The notes: generated by a model not told the origin, from the letters alone. 64,000 nucleotides of DNA from Ectothiorhodospira haloalkaliphila ATCC 51935 (GCF_000633935.1 NZ_KK214998.1:472046-536045), one strand, 5' to 3'. Positions 31,742-42,117 are shown, counted from the stretch's first letter. A program made the numbers and translations.

Positions 31742-31790
31742 GCCGGGCCTGCCCGGCGTCTCTCCTTGCCTCACCGGATCGCCGGGAGGC
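31742..31790 (+). promoter_or_regulatory. Structured rpsF leader, possible S6:S18 site
   Basis: Two hairpins sit in the predicted leader: GCCGGGC/GCCCGGC (31742-31757) and GCCTC-A-CCGG/CCGG-GAGGC (31768-31790) with an unpaired A beside CCGG. In many bacteria the S6:S18 dimer represses this operon by binding a hairpin with an unpaired CCG box near the rpsF start. The second hairpin is a possible counterpart but does not clearly expose the CCG, so this is a weak call. Confidence 0.35.
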
Positions 31791-31813
31791 TGATACCCGA
31801 AAGGAAAATCACA

Positions 31814-32218
31814 ATGCGTCATTACGAAATCGTCTTCATGGTCCACCCGGACCAGAGCGAGCAAGTGCCCGCCATGATGGAACGCTATCGGGGGATCATC
31901 GAATCCGCCGAGGGTGAGATCCACCGCCTGGAAGACTGGGGCCGTCGCCAGTTGGCCTATCCCATCCAGAAGCTGCACAAGGCCCACTATGTGCTGATGA
32001 ACGTGGAATGCCCTGAAGCGGCCCTGGAAGAACTGGTCAGCGCCTTCCGCTTCAACGATGCCGTGATCCGTCACCTGGTGATGTCCATGGATCGTGCCTT
32101 CACCGACGTCTCCCCCCTGGCCAAGAACCGGGATGACGACGACAGCGACAGCAGCGCCCGGTCCTCTGACGACGACGACAGCGACGACGACTCCAGCCGT
32201 TCCGCTTCCGCCGACTGA
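31814..32218 (+). CDS. rpsF: 30S ribosomal protein S6
   Basis: S6 pairs with S18 on the platform of the small subunit. The core (residues 1-98) is typical: [19 protein letters not shown], then [22 protein letters not shown]. The last 30 or so residues are almost only aspartate and serine in blocks of four. E. coli S6 instead gets a poly-glutamate tail added by RimK; here an acidic tail is encoded in the gene. AAGGA lies 8 bases before the ATG at 31814. Confidence 0.97.
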   Translation: MRHYEIVFMVHPDQSEQVPAMMERYRGIIESAEGEIHRLEDWGRRQLAYPIQKLHKAHYVLMNVECPEAALEELVSAFRFNDAVIRHLVMSMDRAFTDVSPLAKNRDDDDSDSSARSSDDDDSDDDSSRSASAD

Positions 32219-32254
32219 TCATCTCCCCGTTCCAACGTATTCCGAGGTAAGACC

Positions 32255-32479
32255 ATGGCCCGTTTCTTCCGCCGTCGCAAGTATTGCCGTTTCACCGCCG
32301 AGGGCGTTGAGTTCATTGACTACAAGGACCTCAACACCCTGAAGAACTATGTCACCGAAACCGGCAAGATCGTTCCCAGCCGGATCACCGGTACCAGTGC
32401 CCGTTATCAGCGTCAGCTGGCCACCGCCATCAAGCGGGCGCGCTTCCTGGCACTGCTGCCTTACTCCGACAACCACTGA
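32255..32479 (+). CDS. rpsR: 30S ribosomal protein S18
   Basis: The 74-residue product reads [20 protein letters not shown] and ends [10 protein letters not shown]; it matches S18 throughout. CGAGGT before the ATG is the ribosome-binding site. In E. coli priB lies between rpsF and rpsR; here the gap is only 36 bp and no priB is present. Confidence 0.98.
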   Translation: MARFFRRRKYCRFTAEGVEFIDYKDLNTLKNYVTETGKIVPSRITGTSARYQRQLATAIKRARFLALLPYSDNH

Positions 32480-32527
32480 GTTGGCTGGCCGTCCGGTACC
32501 CTCCCTGGGTACCAGTGGCAGGATCCC

Positions 32528-33448
32528 ATGAAGCCTTTGGCGTCATTCATCATGCAGGGCCGCTTGCGGGCCGCCACGGCCACCGCCGGATTCGGTGTGG
32601 CTGGTCTGTTGCTCCCGCCGCTGGCCCTGGTCAGCAGCTCGGCTGTCTCCCTGGTGACCTTGCGTCTGGGCGCGGCCCAGGGCGTGGCCGTGGCGGCCCT
32701 GGCCGCCCTGGTGCTTGCGCTGATCGCCTGGGTGGCGGGTCTGCACCCCGCTGTGGGGATGATCACTGCCCTGGTGCAATGGCTGCCGGCCCTGGTGCTG
32801 GCCGAGGTGCTGCGCAGGACGTTCTCCTGGGCCATCACCCTGTCGGTGGGTATCGGCATCGGTTGCGGCGTCATTCTGTTGTTGCACGCGACCGTGCCCA
32901 ACCTGCCGCAGATGTGGCTGGCGGTGCTGGAGCAGGCTGTGGGTCCGTTGTTCGAGCAGTCGGGGGTGACCGGCAGTGAACGCCAGCAGGCCTTCCTGCA
33001 GGCGGCCTCGCTGATGACCGGCATGCTGGCGGCGGTATCGCTGCTGGCCCTGAGCGCGGCACTCATCCTGGCCCGTTACTGGCAGGCGGTGTTGTACAAC
33101 CCCGGTGGTTTCAGGGAGGAGTTTCATGCCCTGAGCCTGGGCCGTGTGCCGGCCATGATGCTGGTGGGGCTCTTGCTGGTGGCGTGGCTTGCCGATTCCT
33201 ACCTGCTGTTCGAGTTGTCGCTGGTGTTCTTGATGGCCTTCTTCCTGCACGGGCTGGCGGTCATCCATGGCACCAATGCCCGGATGAATTTGAGCCGGAT
33301 CTGGCTGGTGTTCACCTACGTGTTGCTGGCGCTGGCCCTGCCGCAGATGGTGATCCTGCTGGCTACCCTGGGGGTGATGGACAGCTTCCTGAACCTGCGC
33401 GGCCGACTGACCCGGGCCCAGCCCGAAGACAAGTCCGACGATACCTGA
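32528..33448 (+). CDS. DUF2232 integral membrane protein
   Basis: A 306-residue protein with about eight hydrophobic segments, very rich in Ala/Leu/Val, starting MKPLASFIMQGRLRAATATA and ending with a charged tail. The composition and the position between rpsR and rplI match the DUF2232 family found at the same spot in Pseudomonas. The family has a distant similarity to energy-coupling transporter S components, but the substrate and role are unknown. A 7-bp hairpin (32495-32513) precedes it in the 48-bp gap after rpsR and could attenuate expression below that of the ribosomal genes. Confidence 0.85.
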   Translation: MKPLASFIMQGRLRAATATAGFGVAGLLLPPLALVSSSAVSLVTLRLGAAQGVAVAALAALVLALIAWVAGLHPAVGMITALVQWLPALVLAEVLRRTFSWAITLSVGIGIGCGVILLLHATVPNLPQMWLAVLEQAVGPLFEQSGVTGSERQQAFLQAASLMTGMLAAVSLLALSAALILARYWQAVLYNPGGFREEFHALSLGRVPAMMLVGLLLVAWLADSYLLFELSLVFLMAFFLHGLAVIHGTNARMNLSRIWLVFTYVLLALALPQMVILLATLGVMDSFLNLRGRLTRAQPEDKSDDT

Positions 33449-33501
33449 TGCCCGACCTCTCGGCGGGCAACGCATTTGATTCTTGATTGAGGTAAAAACC
33501 G

Positions 33502-33951
33502 ATGGAAGTCATTCTCCTGGAAAAGGTGGAAAACCTGGGCAACCTGGGTGACAAGGTGCGCGTGCGTGCCGGGTATGCCCGTAATTACCTGCTGCCCCAG
33601 GGCAAGGCCAAGTTTGCCACCGAAGCCAACCTGGCCGAGTTTGAGGCTCGCCGTGCCGAACTGGAAAAGGCCGCCGCCGAGTCGCTGGCTGCCGCCGAGT
33701 CCCGTCGTGACAAGCTGGAGGCCATGACGGTCACCGTGACGGCCAAGGCGGGTGGTGAAGGCAAGCTGTTCGGCTCCGTGGGTACCGCCGACATCGCCGA
33801 TGCAGTGACCGCCGCTGGCGGTGAACTGGAAAAGCGCGAAGTGCGCATGCCTGATGGCCCGCTGCGGGTGGTGGGCGAGTACGAGATTGCCCTGCAACTG
33901 CACACCGACGTGAAGGCCACTCTGAAGGTCGTGGTGGCAGGCGAAGAATAA
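33502..33951 (+). CDS. rplI: 50S ribosomal protein L9
   Basis: The 149-residue product starts [20 protein letters not shown] and contains [16 protein letters not shown] (the L9 signature), the long connecting helix (about 40-75) and the C-terminal rRNA-binding domain ending [10 protein letters not shown]. Part of the rpsF-rpsR-DUF2232-rplI set. Confidence 0.98.
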   Translation: MEVILLEKVENLGNLGDKVRVRAGYARNYLLPQGKAKFATEANLAEFEARRAELEKAAAESLAAAESRRDKLEAMTVTVTAKAGGEGKLFGSVGTADIADAVTAAGGELEKREVRMPDGPLRVVGEYEIALQLHTDVKATLKVVVAGEE

Positions 33952-33962
33952 GCACTGCCATG

Positions 33963-33996
33963 CCACGCCCCACCGGTGTCTGAGGCAGGGGCGTGG
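33963..33996 (+). terminator. Hairpin after rplI
   Basis: CCACGCCCC and GGGGCGTGG form a perfect 9-bp stem with a 16-base loop starting 12 bp after the rplI stop. No T-run follows. Confidence 0.4.
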
Positions 33997-34013
33997 TGAC
34001 GGAAGTGTCTCGC

Positions 34014-34098
34014 GTGGGAGCGGCCCCGGGCCGCGAAGGGATGGCTTGGCCCCGACCGGGGGCCGTTTGCTGCCTTCGCGGTCCGGGGCCGCTCCCAC
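34014..34098. repeat. Inverted repeat with 26-bp arms (GTGGGAGCGGCC family)
   Basis: The arms 34014-34039 and 34073-34098 are complementary at 25 of 26 positions. Each outer end begins GTGGGAGCGGCC. The 33-bp centre holds a smaller GGCCCC/GGGGCC stem. It lies between rplI and dnaB. The same arm sequence, with small changes, bounds the element at 46610-46855, so this is a dispersed REP/MITE-like family. Confidence 0.75.
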
Positions 34099-34118
34099 AT
34101 GGGGTGGCCTCGAAATCA

Positions 34119-34127
34119 TGCTATTGT
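34119..34127 (+). promoter_or_regulatory. Extended -10 candidate for dnaB
   Basis: TGC-TATTGT about 58 bases before the dnaB ATG and just downstream of the inverted repeat. No -35 is evident. Confidence 0.3.
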
Positions 34128-34185
34128 TTCGATGAGGCACCGCCCATCCGTGCTTCGGTTGCTCGACTCCTTCCGGTAGAACTCC

Positions 34186-35583
34186 ATGTACGAAACACCC
34201 CCACCGCCCCATTACGACACCGATACCTCTTCGCTCAAGATTCCACCCCATTCCATTGAGGCAGAGCAGGCCGTTCTCGGCGGCCTCATGCTCGAGAATG
34301 AGGCCTGGGACACGGTGGCCGACGCCGTGGCCGAGGTGGACTTCTATCGACACGATCACCGGCTGATCTTCCGCGCCATCGCCGAGCTGGCGGGCCGCAA
34401 TGCCCCCTTCGACGTGGTGACCATCTCCGAACGTCTGGAATCCCGCGGCGAGCTTGAGGAGGCGGGTGGGCTGGCCTATCTGGGCCTGCTGGCCCGCGAC
34501 ACGCCCAGCGCCGCCAATATCTCCGCGTATGCGGCGATCGTGCGCGAACGGTCGGTGGTGCGCCAGCTGATCAGTGTGGGCACCGGCATTGCCGATAGCG
34601 GCTTCAAGCCCGAGGGCCGTGACAGCCAGCAGCTGCTGGATGAGGCGGAACAGAAGGTCTTCAAGATCGCTGAACAGGGCCAGCGTTCCCGTCAGGGTTT
34701 TCGCGGCATGCGCACCCTGCTCAAGTCCACCGTCGAACACATCGAGATGCTCTTCGAGCAGGACACCCCCATCACCGGTCTGCCCACCGGCTATGATGAG
34801 TTCGACGAGATGACCTCGGGGCTGCAACCCGGGGATCTGGTCATCATGGCCGGGCGTCCCTCCATGGGCAAGACCTCCTTCGCCATGAACATGGCCGAAT
34901 ATGCCGCCCTCAAGCAGCAGTATCCGGTGGCCGTTTTCAGCATGGAGATGCCCGGCGAGCAGCTGGCCATGCGGCTGCTGTCATCCCTGGGACGCATCAA
35001 TCAGCAACGCCTGCGCACCGGTCGCCTGGAGGATGATGACTGGCCCCGGTTCTCCAGCGCCGTGTCCATGCTCTCCGAGGCCCAGCTCTACATTGACGAC
35101 AGTCCGGCCCTGTCGCCCAACGACCTGCGCGCGCGCGCGCGACGACTCATGCGCGAGCACAAGAAGCTGGGGCTCATCGTTGTGGATTATCTGCAGCTCA
35201 TGCAGGTGCCGGGCAGCGCCGAGAACCGGACCAACGAGATTTCGGAAATCTCCCGCGGGCTCAAGGCTCTGGCCAAGGAAATGAACGTGCCGGTGATCGC
35301 TCTCTCCCAGCTCAACCGCAGCCTGGAGCAGCGCCCCAACAAGCGCCCGGTGATGTCGGATCTGCGCGAATCAGGCGCCATTGAGCAGGATGCGGACCTG
35401 ATCGTCTTCATTTATCGGGATGAGGTCTACAACGAGGACAGCCCCGACAAGGGCACGGCGGAGATCATCATCGCCAAGCAGCGTAACGGTCCCATCGGCG
35501 TGGTGCGGCTGACCTTCCTGGGGCAGTACACCCGTTTCGAGAACTACGTGCCGGAAATCTATTCCAACGAGGCCTTTTCGTGA
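34186..35583 (+). CDS. dnaB: Replicative DNA helicase DnaB
   Basis: DnaB is the hexameric 5'-3' helicase of the replication fork. The 465-residue protein has the N-terminal DnaB domain (KIPPHSIEAEQAVLGGLMLE) that contacts primase, and the RecA-like C-terminal domain with Walker A GRPSMGKTSFAMN near 224, the Walker B region LIVVDYLQLM and the DNA-binding loop segment. No intein is present. The stop overlaps the alr GTG. Confidence 0.97.
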   Translation: MYETPPPPHYDTDTSSLKIPPHSIEAEQAVLGGLMLENEAWDTVADAVAEVDFYRHDHRLIFRAIAELAGRNAPFDVVTISERLESRGELEEAGGLAYLGLLARDTPSAANISAYAAIVRERSVVRQLISVGTGIADSGFKPEGRDSQQLLDEAEQKVFKIAEQGQRSRQGFRGMRTLLKSTVEHIEMLFEQDTPITGLPTGYDEFDEMTSGLQPGDLVIMAGRPSMGKTSFAMNMAEYAALKQQYPVAVFSMEMPGEQLAMRLLSSLGRINQQRLRTGRLEDDDWPRFSSAVSMLSEAQLYIDDSPALSPNDLRARARRLMREHKKLGLIVVDYLQLMQVPGSAENRTNEISEISRGLKALAKEMNVPVIALSQLNRSLEQRPNKRPVMSDLRESGAIEQDADLIVFIYRDEVYNEDSPDKGTAEIIIAKQRNGPIGVVRLTFLGQYTRFENYVPEIYSNEAFS

Positions 35584-36662
35584 AGCGCGCTGCCCGGGCG
35601 CATCTGCGGCTGGGTGCCCTGGAACATAACCTGGGGCGGGTGCGGGAGGCTGCGCCGGGACGGCGTGTGATGGCCGTGATCAAGGCCGAGGCTTATGGGC
35701 ACGGTCTGCTGCGAGTGGCCCATGTGCTGGCGCCGCTGGCGGATGGGTTTGCCGTGTCCTGCATGGACGAGGCGGAGGCCTTGCGTGGCGCCGGTTTTCG
35801 TCTGCCTCTGCTGGTGATGCAGGGCTTCAAGAATGACCGGGAACTGCGCCAGGCCGCGCGTGAAGATATCACCGTGGTGGTCCACGACGAGAGCCAGCTT
35901 CGCCTCCTGGAAACCACGCCGCTTTCCAGCCCACTGCAGGTCTGGCTCAAGCTTGATACCGGCATGGGGCGCCTGGGTTTCTCTGCCACGCGCGCCGCCG
36001 CCTTGCATGGAGGGCTGCAGCGATGTGCCCAGGTGGTGCAACCACCGGTATGGATGACTCATCTGGCCTGTGCCGATGAGCCCGAACGTCCGGAGAACGC
36101 TGCCCAGTTGAACCGCTTCGAAGCGGCCACCCAGGGGCTGTCAGGTCTACGCAGTCTGGCCAACTCCGCGTCCATCCTCGCCCTGCCACGAAGTCACGGG
36201 GACTGGGTACGCCCCGGCATCATGCTCTATGGGGCGTCGCCCCTGGCCGACCGGGACCCCGCCCGGCATGGCCTTGAGCCGGTGATGCACCTGCAGGCAC
36301 CCCTGGTGGCCATACAGGATCGGTCTCTGGGGGATACCGTGGGCTATGGCGCCACCTTCCAGTGCCCGAGGCCTACCCGGGTGGGTGTGGTGGCCATTGG
36401 CTATGCCGATGGTTACCCCCGGCATGTGCCCAATGGCACCCCGGTCCTTGTGGGCGCAAGTCGTGCCCCGTTGATCGGCCGGGTTTCCATGGACATGATC
36501 ACCGTGGATCTGACCGACCATCCCCAGGCGGCGGTGGGCGATCCCGTCACCCTGTGGGGCGAGGGCCTGCCGGTGGATGAGATCGCGGCGGCCGCCGAGA
36601 CCATCAGCTACGATCTGCTTTGCGCCGTGGCCGATCGCGTGCAGGTGACCACGCAGCCCTGA
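35580..36662 (+). CDS. alr: Alanine racemase
   Basis: Alr makes D-alanine for peptidoglycan. The PLP lysine is Lys35 in VMAVIKAEAYGHG, the family signature. The opposing catalytic tyrosine lies in LGDTVGYGATF, and GRVSMDMITVDLTD is the C-terminal beta-domain mark. The GTG start at 35580 overlaps the dnaB stop (GTGA), giving 360 residues. dnaB-alr is the usual gammaproteobacterial pair. Confidence 0.96.
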   Translation: MKRAARAHLRLGALEHNLGRVREAAPGRRVMAVIKAEAYGHGLLRVAHVLAPLADGFAVSCMDEAEALRGAGFRLPLLVMQGFKNDRELRQAAREDITVVVHDESQLRLLETTPLSSPLQVWLKLDTGMGRLGFSATRAAALHGGLQRCAQVVQPPVWMTHLACADEPERPENAAQLNRFEAATQGLSGLRSLANSASILALPRSHGDWVRPGIMLYGASPLADRDPARHGLEPVMHLQAPLVAIQDRSLGDTVGYGATFQCPRPTRVGVVAIGYADGYPRHVPNGTPVLVGASRAPLIGRVSMDMITVDLTDHPQAAVGDPVTLWGEGLPVDEIAAAAETISYDLLCAVADRVQVTTQP

Positions 36663-36732
36663 ACCGGGGCCATCCGACTTTTCCGAGGACCCGCTTGCTG
36701 ATAGCCTGTAGACCACCCAGGGGAGGGCAGGC

Positions 36733-37971
36733 ATGGACCCAGCACGGCATCTTGAAACGGGCACCTACATCGCCCGGCAACCGATTTACAACCAGCAACT
36801 GGGCGTCCACGCCTACGAGTTGCTATTCCGCACGGCCACCTCCCCGGACAGTGCGACAGCCAGTGATGCCGCCACCTCCCATGTGATGCTCAGTGCCTTC
36901 GGCGAGATCGGCCTGGATGCGCTGGTCGGCAGTCGCCTGGCTGCCATCAACATGACCTGGCGCCTGATGGAGGAATTACGGGAGTTGGCCGTCCCTGCGG
37001 GTCGCATGATCCTGGACCTCCCGCCCTCGTTGCCCTGCGATGAAGACGCGGTGCAATTGCTGCGCGGGCTCTCCGGACAGGGCTATGTGCTGGCCCTGGA
37101 TGACTATGTCCCCGGTACATCCCGGGATGCCCTGCTGCCCGTGGTGCATCAGGTGAAGATCGACACGGCCAGCTCCCGGCCGGATGAACTGCGTCTCATC
37201 TTCAGGGGGCTGAAGACGACCCAGGTGGAAAAAGTGGCCAAGAAGGTGGAGACCCTGGAAGATTATGAATTCCTTCGGGACCTGGGTTTCGATTATTTCC
37301 AGGGCTACTTCCTCAGCCGGCCCCGGGTGTTTCGCGCGGTGAACCTGCCCACCGGCAAGCTCACCGTGCTTCGTCTGCTGGCGCGTTTGCAGCAGCCGGA
37401 GATGGATGTCCACGAACTGCAGCATCTGATCGCACAGGATCCGGGGCTGGCCTTCAAGCTGCTCAAGCTGATCAACTCTCCCTTCTTCGGCCTCAACCGG
37501 CAGGTGGACTCCCTGGCCCGGGCCATCCTCATCCTGGGGCATCGCAAGCTGGTCACCTGGGCCTGTATGCTGGTGCTCAGCGGCCTTGAGGACCGCCCCG
37601 CCGGACTCGTGCACCTGTGCCTGCAGCGCGCCGGCCTGTGCGAGCGCATCGCCCGCATGGCCGGTCGTCGCCCGGTGGAGCGTTATTTCACGGCCGGTCT
37701 GTTCTCGGCCCTGGACCTGGTGATGGAGCGCCCCTTGCCTCAGGTGATCGGCCCCTTGCCCCTGGACGATGAAATCAAGCGAGCCTTGCTGGAGGGGGAA
37801 GGCGAACTGGGTGAGGTGGTGGCTTGTGCCCGGGCCTGTGAAACCGACCAGGTGGAGAGCGTGGTCTTTGCCGATCTGCTCCGGGAAGACATCATGAACG
37901 CCATGCTGGAGGCCGGTCAGTGGGCGGATGAGGTTCAGTCAGTCTCCATCTCCGGCACGGTGCGGCGTTGA
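36733..37971 (+). CDS. EAL-HDOD signalling protein (YuxH type)
   Basis: A 412-residue cytosolic protein with an N-terminal EAL-like domain (about 10-205) and a C-terminal HDOD domain (about 205-400). The EAL signature is degenerate: ARQPIYNQQLGVHAYELLFR has YELLFR where active phosphodiesterases have E-A-L, and the downstream metal-binding residues are not evident (LALDDY occurs instead of the DDFG loop). It therefore probably binds rather than hydrolyses cyclic-di-GMP, or neither. The HDOD part starts LLARLQQPEMDVHELQHLIAQDP and contains FKLLKLINSPFFGL. Such proteins act in motility and surface signalling; partners are unknown. An AGGGGAGGG precedes the ATG. Confidence 0.88.
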   Translation: MDPARHLETGTYIARQPIYNQQLGVHAYELLFRTATSPDSATASDAATSHVMLSAFGEIGLDALVGSRLAAINMTWRLMEELRELAVPAGRMILDLPPSLPCDEDAVQLLRGLSGQGYVLALDDYVPGTSRDALLPVVHQVKIDTASSRPDELRLIFRGLKTTQVEKVAKKVETLEDYEFLRDLGFDYFQGYFLSRPRVFRAVNLPTGKLTVLRLLARLQQPEMDVHELQHLIAQDPGLAFKLLKLINSPFFGLNRQVDSLARAILILGHRKLVTWACMLVLSGLEDRPAGLVHLCLQRAGLCERIARMAGRRPVERYFTAGLFSALDLVMERPLPQVIGPLPLDDEIKRALLEGEGELGEVVACARACETDQVESVVFADLLREDIMNAMLEAGQWADEVQSVSISGTVRR

Positions 37972-37996
37972 CAGCAACATGTGAGCCTCTTAAATT
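37968..37996 (+). promoter_or_regulatory. Promoter of the metZ leader
   Basis: Perfect TTGACA (37968-37973), a 17-bp spacer and TAAATT (37991-37996). The -35 overlaps the stop codon of the upstream EAL-HDOD gene. Transcription would start near 38003, so the riboswitch below is inside the leader. A perfect 9-bp dyad GTCAGCGCC-A-GGCGCTGAC (38008-38026) directly follows the start site. Confidence 0.65.
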
Positions 37997-38034
37997 GATA
38001 AAGGTCAGTCAGCGCCAGGCGCTGACACTCTGAC

Positions 38035-38086
38035 GGCGCCGATTTGATCCAGCTTGCGGGCGCCTTAAAAATACGGCTAAAGCGGG
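38035..38086 (+). promoter_or_regulatory. SAM-II riboswitch aptamer
   Basis: The leader fits the SAM-II (SAM_alpha) pseudoknot. P1 is GGCGCC (38035-38040) with GGCGCC (38059-38064). Loop 1 begins with the conserved GATTTG (38041-38046) and continues into CCAGCTTGC. The 3' part holds the conserved GCTAAAGC (38076-38083) after an A-rich loop. P2 pairs CC-A-GCTT (38049-38055) with AAGC-GG (38080-38085). SAM-II aptamers bind S-adenosylmethionine and control methionine synthesis genes, mostly in Alphaproteobacteria. Position 60 bases before metZ fits that role. Confidence 0.87.
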
Positions 38087-38113
38087 TGACGACCCGTTTT
38101 GGCGGGTTTTTTT
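38079..38113 (+). terminator. Antiterminator/terminator switch of the SAM-II riboswitch
   Basis: AAAGCGGGT (38079-38087) can pair with ACCCGTTTT (38092-38100). The same ACCCG (38092-38096) can pair with CGGGT (38103-38107), followed by seven T (38107-38113), an intrinsic terminator. The first arm overlaps the aptamer's P2 strand. With SAM bound that strand is occupied, the terminator forms and metZ is off; without SAM the antiterminator wins. Confidence 0.8.
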
Positions 38114-38146
38114 GTGCCCGACGGGGCGGGTGAGGGCAATACAACC

Positions 38147-39352
38147 ATGGAACATCCCCTGAACGATCCCGGCGATCCCACCGAGGGCTTTGATACCCGG
38201 GCCGTCCGCGCCGGCCAGCGGCGTGGACCCGAGCAGGAACATTCCGACCCCATCTATGCCACGTCCAGTTTCGTGTTCTCCAGTGCCGCCGAGGCCGCGG
38301 CCCGTTTTGCCGGTGACGAGCCAGGCAATATCTACGCCCGATTCACCAACCCCACGGTGCGAACCTTTCAGGATCGCCTGGCGGCGCTGGAAGGGGGGGA
38401 GGCCTGCGTGGCGACGGCCTCTGGCATGTCGGCCATCCTGTCCACCTGTCTCTCCCTGCTCAAGGCTGGTGATCACATCGTCTCTTCGCGCTCGGTATTT
38501 GGTTCCACCACCAACCTGTTCAGCAATTACCTCACCCGCTTCGGTATCCGGGTAACCTACGTCCCGCTGGGAGACCTTAAGGCCTGGGAGGCCGCCATCC
38601 GGCCCGAGACCCGCCTGTTGTTCGCGGAAACCCCCTCCAACCCCCTCACGGAACTGGTGGATATCCGCGCCCTGGCGGACCTGGCGCACGCCCATGACTG
38701 CCTGCTGGCCATGGACAATTGCTTTTGTACCCCGGCCCTGCAACGCCCGCTGGACCTGGGGGCCGACCTGGTGATTCACTCCGCCACCAAGTACCTGGAT
38801 GGCCAGGGACGATGCGTGGGGGGTGCAGTGGTGGGCGATGCCGAGCGGGTGGGTAAGGAGGTATTCGGCTTCTTGCGCACCGCCGGCCCCACCATGAGCC
38901 CCTTCAATGCCTGGGTGTTCCTCAAGGGCCTGGAAACACTGCGGTTGCGCATGCGGGCCCACTGTGAATCCGCACTGGCCCTGGCCCAGTGGCTGGAGGC
39001 GCAGCCGGGTGTGGCGCGCGTCCATTATCCTGGCTTGGCGTCCCACCCGCAGCATGCCCTGGCCACCCGCCAGCAGGCCGCCTTTGGCGGTATCGTCGCC
39101 TTCGAGGTGAAGGGAGGGCGGGAACAGGCGTGGCAGGTGATCGACAGTACACGCCTGCTCTCCATCACCGCCAACCTGGGGGATGCCAAGACCACCATCA
39201 CCCATCCGGCCACCACCACCCACGGGCGCATCAAACCAGAGCAACGGGAGAGCCAGGGGATCAGTGAATCACTGATCCGTGTAGCGGTGGGGCTTGAGGA
39301 CATCGAGGACATCCAGCGGGATCTGGCACGCGGGCTCGATCGGTTCCCCTGA
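38147..39352 (+). CDS. metZ: O-succinylhomoserine sulfhydrylase
   Basis: MetZ, a PLP enzyme of the Cys/Met metabolism family, makes homocysteine directly from O-succinylhomoserine and sulfide. The 401-residue product shows DTRAVRAGQRRGPEQEHSDPIY, ATASGMSAILSTCLSLL, the PLP-binding HSATKYLDGQG with Lys215, and the C-terminal SITANLGDAKTTITHPATTTH that is typical of the family. The VGGAVVG segment after the PLP lysine fits MetZ rather than cystathionine gamma-synthase. The ATG at 38147 is used; the longer open frame runs into the terminator. Direct sulfhydrylation fits an organism that lives with sulfide. Confidence 0.94.
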   Translation: MEHPLNDPGDPTEGFDTRAVRAGQRRGPEQEHSDPIYATSSFVFSSAAEAAARFAGDEPGNIYARFTNPTVRTFQDRLAALEGGEACVATASGMSAILSTCLSLLKAGDHIVSSRSVFGSTTNLFSNYLTRFGIRVTYVPLGDLKAWEAAIRPETRLLFAETPSNPLTELVDIRALADLAHAHDCLLAMDNCFCTPALQRPLDLGADLVIHSATKYLDGQGRCVGGAVVGDAERVGKEVFGFLRTAGPTMSPFNAWVFLKGLETLRLRMRAHCESALALAQWLEAQPGVARVHYPGLASHPQHALATRQQAAFGGIVAFEVKGGREQAWQVIDSTRLLSITANLGDAKTTITHPATTTHGRIKPEQRESQGISESLIRVAVGLEDIEDIQRDLARGLDRFP

Positions 39353-39399
39353 GGGGGAAGGGGGGGTTGTAGCTGAACCTTGGTTCTTTCACGTCGATG

Positions 39400-39436
39400 A
39401 TAGTAATAATCTATTGAATTAATCCATACCCTCCAT
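39400..39436 (+). promoter_or_regulatory. OxyR-like binding site upstream of katG
   Basis: ATAG-N7-CTAT at 39400-39414 is a full OxyR half. After 7 bases a second, degenerate half ATCC-N7-CCAT (39422-39436) follows in register. The site directly abuts the -35 of the katG promoter, the standard activator position for OxyR. Confidence 0.55.
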
Positions 39437-39465
39437 TTGAATTTATCACGCCCATCCCCTATAAC
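39437..39465 (+). promoter_or_regulatory. katG promoter
   Basis: TTGAAT (39437-39442), a 17-bp spacer and TATAAC (39460-39465). Transcription would start near 39472, giving a leader of about 145 bases with a hairpin of GGCAG/CTGCC and CTCCC/GGGAG pairs around 39494-39526. Confidence 0.6.
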
Positions 39466-39603
39466 TGTAAGGGCCAAGCGGTTGAACGATCGGCAGGCTC
39501 TCCCCCTCCAAGGGAGTGTCTGCCAGGCACCTCGGGAGCCGGGCGTCGGATGCGATGCGGGCCAGCCGGGGTGACGGTTCAGTACACAACCATCTCGCAA
39601 TAA

Positions 39604-41802
<2,199 letters not shown>

Positions 41803-41857
41803 GTCGTTCTCCTACCTGAAAACCCTCTCCCGATGGCGGGAGGGGGCGAATCAAAGA

Positions 41858-41899
41858 GCGGATGAGGATTGCACCATGCAAGCTCATCCGCCCTTTTTT
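41858..41899 (+). terminator. Intrinsic terminator of katG
   Basis: GCGGATGAG/CTCATCCGC (9 bp) continues into TTGCA/TGCAA (5 bp) with a CCA loop, and TTTTTT follows. It starts 56 bp after the stop. Just before it, 41826-41845 is a CCCTCTCCC/GGGAGGGGG hairpin like those at 951-1112. The rest of the 315-bp gap to modA shows only a CGGTATATA (42079-42087) that resembles half of a ModE operator. Confidence 0.9.
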
Positions 41900-42117
41900 G
41901 TGCCCTGTCTTTCTGTCCGCCAGGCACGGGATTGTCGCAAAGCCTACACGCGTCGCCCGGTGGAATCCTGCCGGTTCCCCATTCGAAAACAGGTGATTAG
42001 CCGATAGAGTTCGGCCTGGCCCCGAACCTGCATGATCCATTCGCGGCGGGCAGCGGATTTTCCCGTTGGCACGTCATGCGGTATATACGGGGCAACAACA
42101 CGAGAGCCGGCAACGAC

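Noticed and set aside
31212-31793. 193-codon plus-strand frame opposite the rhomboid gene
   Set aside because: Antisense shadow; it also covers the rpsF promoter.
42079-42087. CGGTATATA as a ModE operator before modA
   Set aside because: Only one half of the palindrome is present, so it is mentioned but not called.
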